This document shows, in pieces, positions 35,384 to 43,907 of a stretch of DNA of 64,000 nt. The DNA is from Bacteroidetes bacterium HLUCCA01 (GTDB lineage Bacteria > Bacteroidota > Rhodothermia > Balneolales > HLUCCA01). The stretch is from the NCBI GenBank assembly GCA_001314545.1, contig LIHN01000015.1, forward strand, positions 50,821 through 114,820. Direction: 5' to 3'. Both the position numbers and the translations under genes were made by a program. Under the pieces are notes generated by a model, which was not told the origin of the DNA, did no database searches, and was given only the letters and a program-made list of their open reading frames with translations. Position 1 is the first letter of the stretch, and every line of letters begins with the position of its first letter.

Positions 35384-35945
35384 TCACGAATAAGGGTTGA
35401 CTGCTGTTGATTTCGAATCGAATCACAACTTCATCACCAGTTCGGACCGTCCCCATTACAGCAGTGGGAGGATCAATATCAAAGGTAGTCATCAGCAGCG
35501 CGGTCTGACCGGTAAACTTCCAGTCGGATCCATCGTTCTCCAGTTCAAAAGGAACTTCGTGATCGCGTGTTTGCCCGGCAATAGTGAGTTGACCGGTGGC
35601 TACGCCGCTGCGCAGGTCATCGTTGAGGGTGATGCTGCTGGACTCAAAACGGATCTGATTATTTCCGCGAACGTCAAGCGCATCATACATACGCCGGTCC
35701 ATGCCGCTCTTGCCGCTTTCCAGTGAATTGGCATCAACCTGAACGGATACCGATGAAATAGCGTCATTCGTAATAACAATGATACCGGCTGCCCTGGCCG
35801 ATTCAACCGTCCAGTCGTGCAGGGTTGAGGTGCCGTCAACCCAGATCATGGCGTTATTGTCAAGACGGATTTCCTGATTTTGTGCAAAGGCAACCGTGGT
35901 CGTAACGGCAAACAAGAGTAAAAGTGAGGTAATGATACGTTGCAT
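35373..35945 (-). CDS. YceI-family periplasmic protein
   Basis: 190 residues. A clear signal peptide ends at AFAQ. YceI-type features are MIWVDGTSTLHDWTVES, VDANSLESGKSGMDRRMYDAL, NQIRFESSSI, GQLTIAGQTRDHEVPF and a C-terminal FDIDPPTAVMGTVRTGDEVVIRF. The fold is a lipid/isoprenoid-binding beta-barrel in the periplasm. First gene of a two-gene unit reading toward the NtrC-type regulator. A perfect sigma-54 promoter lies 48 nt upstream of the ATG with a predicted start near 35982. Confidence 0.93.
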   Translation of the reverse strand: MQRIITSLLLLFAVTTTVAFAQNQEIRLDNNAMIWVDGTSTLHDWTVESARAAGIIVITNDAISSVSVQVDANSLESGKSGMDRRMYDALDVRGNNQIRFESSSITLNDDLRSGVATGQLTIAGQTRDHEVPFELENDGSDWKFTGQTALLMTTFDIDPPTAVMGTVRTGDEVVIRFEINSSQPLFVNAQ

Positions 35946-35992
35946 AATTTCGGTGTATTTGAATGAATGTAATGGTTATTCGCTTGGTAAGG

Positions 35993-36009
35993 TGCAATCC
36001 ACGTGCCAA
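35993..36009 (-). promoter_or_regulatory. Sigma-54 promoter for the yceI gene pair
   Basis: On the minus strand the sequence reads TTGGCACG-TGGA-TTGCA, an exact match to the consensus YTGGCACG-N4-TTGCW. The -24 GG is at 36007-36006 and the -12 GC at 35995-35994. The expected transcription start is near 35982, giving a leader of about 37 nt to the yceI ATG at 35945. Confidence 0.92.
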
Positions 36010-36139
36010 ACGTGACATTTATTACGATATGGGCAGACTGCCCCGGTGGAAAAAGGCCCGTAACGTGTTCTGGGCGGGATAATGGAAGCCGGGTATGGTA
36101 AATTTTGTGTAAGTATCATGCACCATCGCAGCTCCTGTA

Positions 36140-36153
36140 TTGCAGGGTTGCAA
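36140..36153. promoter_or_regulatory. Candidate enhancer dyad 1 (TTGCA-N4-TGCAA)
   Basis: TTGCA (36140-36144), spacer GGGT, TGCAA (36149-36153). The centre is 34 bp from that of the second dyad. It is about 165 bp upstream of the minus-strand sigma-54 start and 185 bp upstream of the plus-strand one, typical enhancer distances. Confidence 0.6.
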
Positions 36154-36172
36154 GATTCATGACGTGCGACCT

Positions 36173-36188
36173 ATTGCACTATTGCAAT
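36173..36188. promoter_or_regulatory. Candidate enhancer dyad 2 (ATTGCA-N4-TGCAAT)
   Basis: A perfect 6-4-6 inverted repeat, ATTGCA-CTAT-TGCAAT. It has the same half-site and spacer length as dyad 1. A Fis-type HTH dimer from the adjacent NtrC-type regulator is the obvious candidate binder. Confidence 0.62.
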
Positions 36189-36304
36189 GAAGTCCGAAGA
36201 GGCTGCTTCACTAAAACGGATTTGAGAAAAAATATACCCGAAAAATCGCCACTCATGTAAAGCAATAAACGTTTTAGTGCCGGTTTTATTTTGCTCATCA
36301 AAGT

Positions 36305-36321
36305 TTGGCACGCCAGTTGCT
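36305..36321 (+). promoter_or_regulatory. Sigma-54 promoter for the porin-like gene
   Basis: TTGGCACG-CCAG-TTGCT, an exact match to YTGGCACG-N4-TTGCW. The -24 GG is at 36307-36308 and the -12 GC at 36319-36320. The expected start is near 36332, giving a leader of about 114 nt to the ATG at 36446. Confidence 0.93.
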
Positions 36322-36445
36322 ATAACTCCGGCGTAACCATAAAACAATCCGTTTGTATGTGGACGATGGGATAAAAAGCGTGTCTGGGCAAACGGAAAAA
36401 CCAATTCAAGCCGAATTGCCAACTCTCAATAAAATCATTACGATC

Positions 36446-37717
36446 ATGAAAATTCTAAAATTAAGCACTCTGTTTACCCTGCTGCTGGCCTTCGCACTTC
36501 AGGGAACCCTTCAAGCGCAGGTTCTGCGTGACCTTCAGTACTTCCGTGCCGCCGATCAGACCGGACTGAATGTGTTTGAGACCCCAAAAACTACCGATGT
36601 TGACTTCGATGGCGTGCGCGTCCGTATCGGCGGATCCAATACCCTGCAGTTTCAAGGCGTAACCCAGAGTAATGATCTGGATGATGTTTTTGAACTGGGC
36701 CCGAACTTTAACCTGGCTACCTCCAACCTGGATATTGACGTACAGCTGGATCGCGGTGTTCGCATGCACCTGCGTACCTACCTTTCCTCACGTCACCATG
36801 CGCAGCCTTATGTAAAAGGCGGATATCTCCAGGTTGACCGGCTGGATTTCATCCAGGATGACTTTCTCAGCGACATTATGGACGTTGTGACCATCAAGTT
36901 CGGCCACATGGAAATCAACTACGGTGATAACCACTTCCGTCGCAGCGATAATGCACATACCATTTTCAACCCCTTTGTAGGTAACTATATCATGGATTCG
37001 TTCACTACGGAAGTCGGTGGTGAAGTATACTACCAAAACAATGGTATCATCGCCATGCTGGGTATGACCAACGGTAAATTGAACCAGTCTACCCGTGAGC
37101 CTGCCCCCGGTGCCATCAAAACCAATGTATCACTGGTAGGTAAAGTCGGCTTCGACCGTCAGCTCAATGAGGACCTCCGCGTTCGCGTAACCGGTTCCTT
37201 CTACCACGCCGGAAAATCAGCCCGTACCTACTTGTATGCCGGTGACCGTGCAGGTTCGCGATACTACAATATAATGACCGACAACGCTTCTGAATTCCGA
37301 ATTCCACGTATTGATCCTGGTTTCAGCACCGAACTGACTGCCATCATGATCAACCCCTTCGTGAAATTCCAGGGCCTCGAGTTCTACGGTGTCTTTGAGA
37401 CCGTCAGCGGACAAAACCGTAACGCTGAAACCGCAGATCGTACCTTCAACCAATACGGTGCTGAGCTGCTCTACCGACTCGGAAACAACGAAGAATTCTA
37501 CGTAGGCGGCCGTTACAACCTGGTCAGTGGTGAACTTGCAAGTGGTGAAGAAATTGATGTAAGCCGAATCAACGTAGGTGGCGGATGGTTTATGACCAAG
37601 AATATCCTGACCAAAGTTGAATATGTAACGCAGACCTGGGACGGTTACAACCCCGGAAGCCGCTTCGAAGGTGCCGAGTTCGGTGGCCTGATGATCGAAG
37701 CCGTAATCAGCTTCTAA
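36446..37717 (+). CDS. Porin-like outer-membrane beta-barrel protein
   Basis: 423 residues from ATG 36446; the frame extends upstream into the promoter leader, but the signal peptide STLFTLLLAFALQGTLQAQ fixes this start. The mature part is rich in alternating polar/hydrophobic strands (VRVRIGGSNTLQFQGV, VVTIKFGHMEINYGD, EFYVGGRYNLVSGEL) and ends in IEAVISF, a terminal Phe typical of BAM substrates. Mature length fits a 16-18-strand porin. I cannot assign a substrate. Codon choice looks strongly biased, suggesting high expression. It is driven by the sigma-54 promoter at 36305 and closed by a terminator. Confidence 0.82.
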   Translation: MKILKLSTLFTLLLAFALQGTLQAQVLRDLQYFRAADQTGLNVFETPKTTDVDFDGVRVRIGGSNTLQFQGVTQSNDLDDVFELGPNFNLATSNLDIDVQLDRGVRMHLRTYLSSRHHAQPYVKGGYLQVDRLDFIQDDFLSDIMDVVTIKFGHMEINYGDNHFRRSDNAHTIFNPFVGNYIMDSFTTEVGGEVYYQNNGIIAMLGMTNGKLNQSTREPAPGAIKTNVSLVGKVGFDRQLNEDLRVRVTGSFYHAGKSARTYLYAGDRAGSRYYNIMTDNASEFRIPRIDPGFSTELTAIMINPFVKFQGLEFYGVFETVSGQNRNAETADRTFNQYGAELLYRLGNNEEFYVGGRYNLVSGELASGEEIDVSRINVGGGWFMTKNILTKVEYVTQTWDGYNPGSRFEGAEFGGLMIEAVISF

Positions 37718-37772
37718 ATTGCCGGAACTTTTGACGACTAAGTAGAATACATAATTGACCCTGTATCTATCT

Positions 37773-37803
37773 AAAGGCTCCGGCGTGAAACACCGGAGCC
37801 TTT
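37773..37803 (+). terminator. Rho-independent terminator after the porin-like gene
   Basis: An 11-bp stem, AAAGGCTCCGG with CCGGAGCCTTT, around a short CGTGAAACA loop, followed by TTTCTTAT. It lies 55 nt after the stop. Confidence 0.88.
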
Positions 37804-37858
37804 CTTATATTTGTTATGTTATCATTGAATCCATCACCCCCGTACGTCGCTGAACACG

Positions 37859-38227
37859 ATGAAACCCTCCCGCTTATTTCTTATTGAATCCAACCCTGAT
37901 ATACGGGAATCGCTGCAAGACCTGCTGGAGTCGGAGGGTTTTGAAGTATTCAGCTGCAGTAACCTGGACATCCTGTTCACCAAAACCAGCTTCAGGAGCT
38001 ACGACCTCATCATTGCCGACACGGATAATCAATGCGAATTGAATCAGGAGCTTGCCCGCCGCCGCAAAAACCGGGATATAGATGCTCCGCTATTTGTCAT
38101 CAGCTGCTACTGCGTACTCAACAAGGAAAAATACTATATCCGCCATGGGCTGGATGGCGTAGTAGCCAAGCCGCTTGATTTTGACGTGTTCCTGCAGCAA
38201 ATCTCCGAAATTACGGGCATCGTGTAG
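37859..38227 (+). CDS. Stand-alone response-regulator receiver domain protein
   Basis: 122 residues, a single CheY-like fold with no output domain. An acidic N-terminal pocket (LFLIESNPD) is followed by the likely phospho-acceptor Asp in LIIADTDNQ (about residue 55). A Ser occupies the Thr/Ser switch position in PLFVISCY and the conserved Lys lies in GVVAKPLDFD. The acidic pocket and phosphorylation loop are atypical (TDN in place of a DxxMP motif), so phosphorylation may be weak. It could relay to the nearby kinase/activator pair. It sits between the porin terminator and the GH97 gene. Confidence 0.82.
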   Translation: MKPSRLFLIESNPDIRESLQDLLESEGFEVFSCSNLDILFTKTSFRSYDLIIADTDNQCELNQELARRRKNRDIDAPLFVISCYCVLNKEKYYIRHGLDGVVAKPLDFDVFLQQISEITGIV

Positions 38228-38317
38228 TTGTTGGGCGGATTGATTCACACGGTCTTTGAGCCGGTATATTCCTATATTCCAACAAATCTCACATCCCCAG
38301 TATCCCGCGCTAATCGT

Positions 38318-40366
38318 ATGAAAAATCACATTCTTTTTATCCTTGCCGCCGCTATGTTAGCCGCCTGCGCGCCTTCCGAGTCAGACCTGCAACGTTTTTC
38401 ACCCGATAAACGGCACCTTGTAACCCTCCAGCTTATAGACGGAAACCTGTACTATGAGCTTGTCAGGCTGGGTCAGGATGAGGCCCGGCCGGTAATTCAG
38501 CCCTCGTTGCTTGGTTTTGACCTCGGCTCAGACATGCCTGCGCTCGCCGGTAATTTCCGCATCGAACGTGTTGAAAAATCTTCGTTTTCAGAAACCTGGA
38601 CCCAGGTTTGGGGTGAAAAAAAAGATATCCTGAATAATTACAACGAAATCCGCGTTCATCTTACCGAAACAACGGATAATCCCCGTGATCTCATCGTAGT
38701 CTTCCGCGTCTATGATGATGGGGTCGGTTTCCGTTATGAGTTCCCTGAGCAGCCCAACCTGCGGGAATTTCAGATTATGGATGAACTTACCGAGTTTCAG
38801 CTTGCCGGTAACCATACCACCTGGTCGATTGGCGCCTATCAATGGAACCGATTTGAGTACTATTACGATGAAGCCCCCCTCAGCGCAATAGATACCGTCC
38901 ACACTCCGCTGACCATGCGAACCGATGACGGACTGTACCTGAGTCTGCACGAAGCCGCACTGGTCGACTACAGTACCATGACTCTGGAAAGAACCGGAGA
39001 GCATCTGCTCAAATCCAACCTGATGCCCTGGCACAATGGTGTGCGGGTTTATGCCCAGACTCCCTTCGTCACGCCCTGGAGAACCCTGCAAATTGCAGAA
39101 CAACCCGGCGATCTGATCACCAGCTATCTGATTCTGAATCTCAACGAACCCAATAAAATTGAGGATACATCCTGGATTGAACCTTCAAAATATGTTGGAA
39201 TCTGGTGGGAAATGCACCTGGATAAATCCACATGGGGTTCCGGCGAGCGCCATGGAGCAACCACGGAAAATACCCGTCGCTATATCGATTTTGCCGCAGA
39301 GCATGGTTTCCCCCATGTATTGGTTGAAGGATGGAATCCCGGATGGGACGGGGAATGGTATGCCGACGGCGTCGTCTTTGACTTCACTACCCCTATGCCG
39401 AACTTTGACCTGGAAGGGCTGGCAGCTTACGCTCGTGAACGCGGTGTCCGGCTCATGGGCCACCACGAAACCTCCGCCTCGGTTCTGCACTATGAGTCGC
39501 AGATGGAAGATGCCTTTGCCCTGTACGAGCGTCTGGGCGTTCGGGCAGTAAAAACCGGGTATGTAGGGCACGGCCGGGAAATCAAATGGTTTAACGAAGC
39601 CGGTGAAGAGCAGCGCGAGTGGCACCACGGACAGTTTATGGTACGCCACCATCAGCGTGTGGTTGAACTGGCGGCCCGCCATAAAATCTCACTGAACGTA
39701 CACGAAGGCGTCAAAGACACCGGGCTGCGACGGACCTGGCCGAATCTCATGACCCGCGAGGTCGCCATGGGCCAGGAGTACAATGCCTGGGGCGGTGAAG
39801 GCGGACATCCGCCGGCCTACACCCTCATCCTTCCCTTCACCCGTAACCTATCCGGTCCCTTCGATTACACCCCCGGTGTGCTGGACCTTCTTTTTGACGA
39901 GTATCGGCCTGATAACCGGATAAAATCAACCCTGGCCAAGGAACTGGCCCTGTATGTGGTCATTTACAGTCCGCTGCACATGGCCGCAGATCTGCCTGAA
40001 AACTATGAACGCTATATCGATGCATTCCAGTTTATCAAGGACGTTCCCACAGACTGGTATGACACACAGGTTCTGGAGGCTTCCATCGCCGAGTACATAA
40101 CCATCGTGCGTAAAGACCGCAACAGCGAAGACTGGTATCTGGGAAGTATTACCGGGGAAGATGCCCGTGAGGTTGAAATACCCCTTTCATTTCTGGATAT
40201 AGACAAGACCTATATCGCACACATTTACCGGGATGGAGACAATGCAGACTGGGAACAGGCGCCATACGACTTCGTCATTGAACAAAAGGAAGTCACTGCT
40301 GCTGATATGCTGGAATTCCGCCTGGGTCGCAGTGGCGGTTTAGCCGTCCGTTTTGAAGCACAATAA
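38318..40366 (+). CDS. Glycoside hydrolase family 97 lipoprotein (SusB-like)
   Basis: 682 residues from ATG 38318, chosen because a lipoprotein signal (FILAAAMLAACAP) follows directly. The N-terminal beta-sandwich (about 30-280) leads into a TIM barrel with YVGIWWEMHLDKSTWG, FPHVLVEGWNPGWDG, VRLMGHHETSASV, VRAVKTGYVGHGREI and LNVHEGVKDTGLRRTWPNLMTRE. A C-terminal beta domain ends the chain. This is the GH97 architecture (alpha-glucosidase or alpha-galactosidase). The GHHET segment and the Glu-containing motifs favour the inverting, SusB-type subgroup. No SusC/SusD pair lies nearby. Confidence 0.92.
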   Translation: MKNHILFILAAAMLAACAPSESDLQRFSPDKRHLVTLQLIDGNLYYELVRLGQDEARPVIQPSLLGFDLGSDMPALAGNFRIERVEKSSFSETWTQVWGEKKDILNNYNEIRVHLTETTDNPRDLIVVFRVYDDGVGFRYEFPEQPNLREFQIMDELTEFQLAGNHTTWSIGAYQWNRFEYYYDEAPLSAIDTVHTPLTMRTDDGLYLSLHEAALVDYSTMTLERTGEHLLKSNLMPWHNGVRVYAQTPFVTPWRTLQIAEQPGDLITSYLILNLNEPNKIEDTSWIEPSKYVGIWWEMHLDKSTWGSGERHGATTENTRRYIDFAAEHGFPHVLVEGWNPGWDGEWYADGVVFDFTTPMPNFDLEGLAAYARERGVRLMGHHETSASVLHYESQMEDAFALYERLGVRAVKTGYVGHGREIKWFNEAGEEQREWHHGQFMVRHHQRVVELAARHKISLNVHEGVKDTGLRRTWPNLMTREVAMGQEYNAWGGEGGHPPAYTLILPFTRNLSGPFDYTPGVLDLLFDEYRPDNRIKSTLAKELALYVVIYSPLHMAADLPENYERYIDAFQFIKDVPTDWYDTQVLEASIAEYITIVRKDRNSEDWYLGSITGEDAREVEIPLSFLDIDKTYIAHIYRDGDNADWEQAPYDFVIEQKEVTAADMLEFRLGRSGGLAVRFEAQ

Positions 40367-40386
40367 CCTGAAAACACTCAATTTTT

Positions 40387-41667
40387 ATGCAATTTCCCAA
40401 AAGCAAGCAACTTTTTGAACAAGCTATTCAACTCATTCCCGGAGGGGTAAACTCACCGGTACGTGCTTTCAAAGCGGTTGGGGGCTCGCCGGTATTCTTC
40501 AAAAAGGCAGCGGGGGCTTATTTGTACGATGAAGACGATAACCGGTACATCGACTACATCGGCAGTTGGGGGCCTATGCTGCTGGGGCACGCCTATCCTA
40601 AAGTTATTGAAGCGGTGCAAAAAGCAGCCGCAGATTCCACATCGTTTGGAGCGCCAACCCGTCGGGAGGTGGAACTGGCCGCATTGATTCTGGATATGGT
40701 ACCGTTTCTGGACAAAATCAGAATGGTGAATTCGGGTACGGAAGCCTGCATGAGTGCAATCCGACTGGCACGCGGTTACACCGGCAGAAACAAAATCCTC
40801 AAATTTGAAGGGAACTACCACGGTCACGCTGACAGCTTTCTGATAAAAGCCGGCAGCGGAGCTCTGACTTTTGGTACCCCCAGCAGTCCGGGAGTGACGC
40901 CGGGCACCGCTGCCGATACCCTCACCGCACGCCATAACGACCTGGAGCAGGTTCGTGAAATCTGTGCACGCGAAGGGAGTGAACTGGCAGCTATTATTGT
41001 TGAGCCGGTGGCCGGCAATATGGGTTGTATCCCACCTGAACCCGGCTTTCTCGAGGGCCTCCGCGCTTTGTGCGACCAGTACGGCATCGTGCTGATTTTC
41101 GATGAGGTTATGACTGGCTTCCGTCTGGCCAAAGGCGGGGCGCAGGAACTCTTTGAAATCCAGGCTGACCTGGTTACCTACGGAAAAATCATAGGTGCCG
41201 GCTTACCCGTTGGTGCCTACGCCGGCAAAGCGGAAATCATGGATAAAGTATCGCCTGTAGGACCGGTTTATCAGGCCGGAACCCTTTCCGGAAATCCCCT
41301 GGCCATGGCTGCAGGCTTCGCCCTGCTCAGCGAGATCCATGAAAATCCGGGTATCTATACTGAGCTTGACCAAAAAGCTGCGTACCTGGAAAAAGGATTA
41401 CGTGAAGTGCTGGATGAGATCGGCGAGCAATATACGATCAACCGATTGGGTTCCATGATCAATATTTTCTTCGGTTCGCACAAGGTTAAAGACTACGATA
41501 CAGCCGTAATGACCGATACGGAGCGATTTAAAGATTATTTCCACGGAATGTTGCATAACGGCGTATATTTACCGCCGGCTGCATTCGAGAGCTGGTTTTT
41601 GTCGAATGCTCTTACCTATGACGACCTGGATGCTACCATACAGGCTACCAGACAGGCACTGACCTAG
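40387..41667 (+). CDS. hemL: Glutamate-1-semialdehyde 2,1-aminomutase
   Basis: 426 residues, class III PLP aminotransferase fold. It contains [59 protein letters not shown] and the PLP lysine Lys267 in [13 protein letters not shown]. It converts glutamate-1-semialdehyde to 5-aminolevulinate, completing the C5 pathway with hemA. It starts 20 nt after the GH97 gene, so co-transcription with it is possible, an unusual pairing. Confidence 0.97.
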   Translation: MQFPKSKQLFEQAIQLIPGGVNSPVRAFKAVGGSPVFFKKAAGAYLYDEDDNRYIDYIGSWGPMLLGHAYPKVIEAVQKAAADSTSFGAPTRREVELAALILDMVPFLDKIRMVNSGTEACMSAIRLARGYTGRNKILKFEGNYHGHADSFLIKAGSGALTFGTPSSPGVTPGTAADTLTARHNDLEQVREICAREGSELAAIIVEPVAGNMGCIPPEPGFLEGLRALCDQYGIVLIFDEVMTGFRLAKGGAQELFEIQADLVTYGKIIGAGLPVGAYAGKAEIMDKVSPVGPVYQAGTLSGNPLAMAAGFALLSEIHENPGIYTELDQKAAYLEKGLREVLDEIGEQYTINRLGSMINIFFGSHKVKDYDTAVMTDTERFKDYFHGMLHNGVYLPPAAFESWFLSNALTYDDLDATIQATRQALT

Positions 41668-41776
41668 TCGGGTTTTGTAGCCTCAGCTGCAGGATGTGTA
41701 GTGTATTGAAAAATTAAATTACATCGGTTGATACCTTTATAGCCGTTAAAATCCAATCATTTGTGACCGTATTCCA

Positions 41777-43045
41777 TTGAAAAATATCCGACTGTTTACG
41801 GTATTTCTGGTCGTTCTGGTGGATCTCATCGGCTTTGGAATTGTGCTCCCGCTCATGCCTTTCTACGCCAGCGAGTTCGGCGCCTCTCCGGTGATGATTG
41901 GCCTGCTTTACAGCATCTATTCCGTTGCCCAGCTGATATTCTCTCCAATCTGGGGGGGCTGGAGCGACCGCATCGGTCGCCGCCCGATTATGCTTCTGAG
42001 CACCCTTGGCGCTGCGGCAGCTTATATACTGTTCGGGTTGGCCGAGACCTTCACCCTGCTGTTGTTGTCGCGCCTGCTGGCCGGTGTCATGGGAGGCAAT
42101 ATTTCAACTGCTCAGGCCTACATTGCCGATGTCACGTCCCCGGAAGACCGTGCCCGCGGAATGGGACTCATCGGCGCTGCATTCGGACTCGGATTTGTTA
42201 CCGGTCCGGTATTGGCAACAGCACTCATCCACCCGGTTATACCCGAATGGTTTGCCGCTGCCGGACTGGATAGCTTCTCCGCCTGGATTCAGACGCACAC
42301 CTACGCTCTGCCTGCTTTTTTTGCTGCCGTATTATCGTTTTTAAGCTTCCTGCTGGTCTATTTCAAGCTTGAGGAAACCGTTGTTGACGGAGCCGAAGTT
42401 GCCAAAGGTGCGAAAGACGGGGTATTTACGCGCAAATACTGGAAAACGCTGGCTGATACCAGCAGCGGATCAACTGCCGGTAAGGTACTTGTGCTGCTGA
42501 TGGTATCCATGTTCGTGTTGTCTTTCGGTCAGTCAAGCCTGTACAGTGCCTTTCCCCTGTATTGCGAAGCTGTGCTGAATATGGATGCCGGACAGGTCGG
42601 GATTCAGTTCTTTTGGCTCGGTATCATCACGGCTGTGGTACAGGGCGGTCTGATCAAACCCCTTACCAAGGTATTCCGGGAGGAAACGCTGTTCCTGACC
42701 GGTAACATTCTCATGGCCACCGGACTTTTCCTGCTGGGAACCGCGACCACAACGCCGCAACTCACGTCATACCTGGCATTGATGGCTGTTGGGCACAGCC
42801 TGAACCTGCCCACCATAACCAGTCTGATATCCCAGAAAGCTGATCCACGCAGAATGGGAACCACCATCGGCGCAACCCAGGGATTGTCTGGCCTGGGCCG
42901 TGCCATCGGTCCAACCTGGGGAGGGGCACTTTTCGGACTGAATGTGAGCATCCCGTTTTTCTTCACAGGTATGGTCGTGCTGTTCACGGTATGGTCAGCC
43001 ATTGTAGTCCGGCGCGACAACCGGTCCGGCCCGGTTAAACCATAA
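41777..43045 (+). CDS. MFS transporter, TetA/DHA1-like
   Basis: 422 residues with about 12 membrane helices. It has the motif-A region FSPIWGGWSDRIGRRP after helix 2, GGNISTAQAYIADVTSPEDRARGMG (motif C-like) and GFGLGFVTGPVLA in helix 5. The start is TTG 41777, with no good ribosome site and no alternative upstream in frame. The motif layout resembles tetracycline/drug:proton antiporters, but substrate is unassigned. A small YqaA-type gene follows 18 nt later. Confidence 0.9.
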   Translation: MKNIRLFTVFLVVLVDLIGFGIVLPLMPFYASEFGASPVMIGLLYSIYSVAQLIFSPIWGGWSDRIGRRPIMLLSTLGAAAAYILFGLAETFTLLLLSRLLAGVMGGNISTAQAYIADVTSPEDRARGMGLIGAAFGLGFVTGPVLATALIHPVIPEWFAAAGLDSFSAWIQTHTYALPAFFAAVLSFLSFLLVYFKLEETVVDGAEVAKGAKDGVFTRKYWKTLADTSSGSTAGKVLVLLMVSMFVLSFGQSSLYSAFPLYCEAVLNMDAGQVGIQFFWLGIITAVVQGGLIKPLTKVFREETLFLTGNILMATGLFLLGTATTTPQLTSYLALMAVGHSLNLPTITSLISQKADPRRMGTTIGATQGLSGLGRAIGPTWGGALFGLNVSIPFFFTGMVVLFTVWSAIVVRRDNRSGPVKP

Positions 43046-43063
43046 AAAGGGGGGGCGCCTGCC

Positions 43064-43489
43064 ATGAGCGAACTCGTGCTTGAGTACGGACCGGCAGGAC
43101 TGATGCTGGTGAGTTTTCTTGCAGCTACACTGCTGCCATTTAGCTCCGAGGTTGCCCTGCTTACCGCTGTTGCCGCCGGAATTCCCGCCAGCCAGGCACT
43201 GATCTGGGCCTCTGCAGGCAATGTCACAGCCTGCGTGGTCAATTACGGACTTGGATATTATTTCCGGGTCAAAACCTACCGGAAAATCAGAAGAAGTCGA
43301 TGGGGTTACAAAGCTATTCAACTCTGGCAAAAATATGGCGTATGGACACTCTTTCTTAATTTTCTGCCACTCATCGGTGATCCGATTACCATTGCCGCCG
43401 GATTGGGTAAATTCAACTTCTGGATATTTCTGGGCCTGGTGATAATCCTGCGCGTAGGTCGCTACATGCTGCTGTTAAACCTCGTGTGA
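43064..43489 (+). CDS. YqaA-family small membrane protein
   Basis: 141 residues, four to five hydrophobic segments. It has the LPFSSEVALLTAVAAG motif and the C-terminal FLPLIGDPITIAAGLGKFNFW typical of YqaA proteins, short relatives of the DedA/SNARE-associated family. These are proposed lipid scramblases or transporters; function of YqaA itself is unproven. Probably co-transcribed with the MFS gene. Confidence 0.85.
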   Translation: MSELVLEYGPAGLMLVSFLAATLLPFSSEVALLTAVAAGIPASQALIWASAGNVTACVVNYGLGYYFRVKTYRKIRRSRWGYKAIQLWQKYGVWTLFLNFLPLIGDPITIAAGLGKFNFWIFLGLVIILRVGRYMLLLNLV

Positions 43490-43596
43490 ACAGCAATCGA
43501 AAAAATGCGTCTCTCCCGATAAACAGTCAAACCCCATAAGTTTGTAGTGTCTCTGTCATATCAGTATTAAAATAGCCTATGCTCCAGCTCCAGGAT

Positions 43597-43620
43597 ATAC
43601 TTACTTATAAGTATTTTTTT
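43597..43620 (+). terminator. AT-rich hairpin with T-run
   Basis: ATACTTA (43597-43603) pairs with TAAGTAT (43608-43614) around a CTTA loop and is followed by six more T residues. The stem is weak. It lies 107 nt after the YqaA gene and before a convergent small gene. Confidence 0.45.
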
Positions 43621-43670
43621 ACGGTGCATCCCTGTATCGTTTGTCAGGTGAGGCCGATCTTACAGCGCGA

Positions 43671-43901
43671 TTAATCGAGCAATTGTGTACCAATCCCCAC
43701 GATATCCAGTCCGAAAACAAGCAAAATTGCCAGTTGTACAAGTACAAAAATGGTGAAGAGAATAAGCTTGTAAGCCAACAGAAACCAATCTTCCTTAACC
43801 TCCAGCTTTCGTGGGAGGGGGTAGCCCAGGCGAACCATCAGCCAGCTGGATCCGAAAGAGGCAATGATAAAAACGGCCAGAAAAAGTATGAAATTCACCA
43901 T
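43671..43901 (-). CDS. Small two-helix membrane protein
   Basis: 76 residues. Helices at about 3-25 (NFILFLAVFIIASFGSSWLM) and 44-66 (LILFTIFVLVQLAILLVFG) are joined by a short charged loop (LPRKLEVKEDW). No family recognised. It begins 6 nt after the end of hemY in the same direction, so it is the probable last gene of that unit. A role in anchoring or assisting the protoporphyrinogen oxidase is conceivable but only suggested by position. Confidence 0.68.
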   Translation of the reverse strand: MVNFILFLAVFIIASFGSSWLMVRLGYPLPRKLEVKEDWFLLAYKLILFTIFVLVQLAILLVFGLDIVGIGTQLLD

Positions 43902-43907
43902 GATATC

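Larger units (their letters stand above)
36010..36304. other. Divergent control region between the yceI pair and the porin-like gene
   Basis: No coding frame is credible here. The stretch lies between two outward-facing sigma-54 promoters and contains the two dyads annotated at 36140-36153 and 36173-36188. The rest is AT-rich toward the plus-strand promoter, which could ease bending. Confidence 0.6.
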
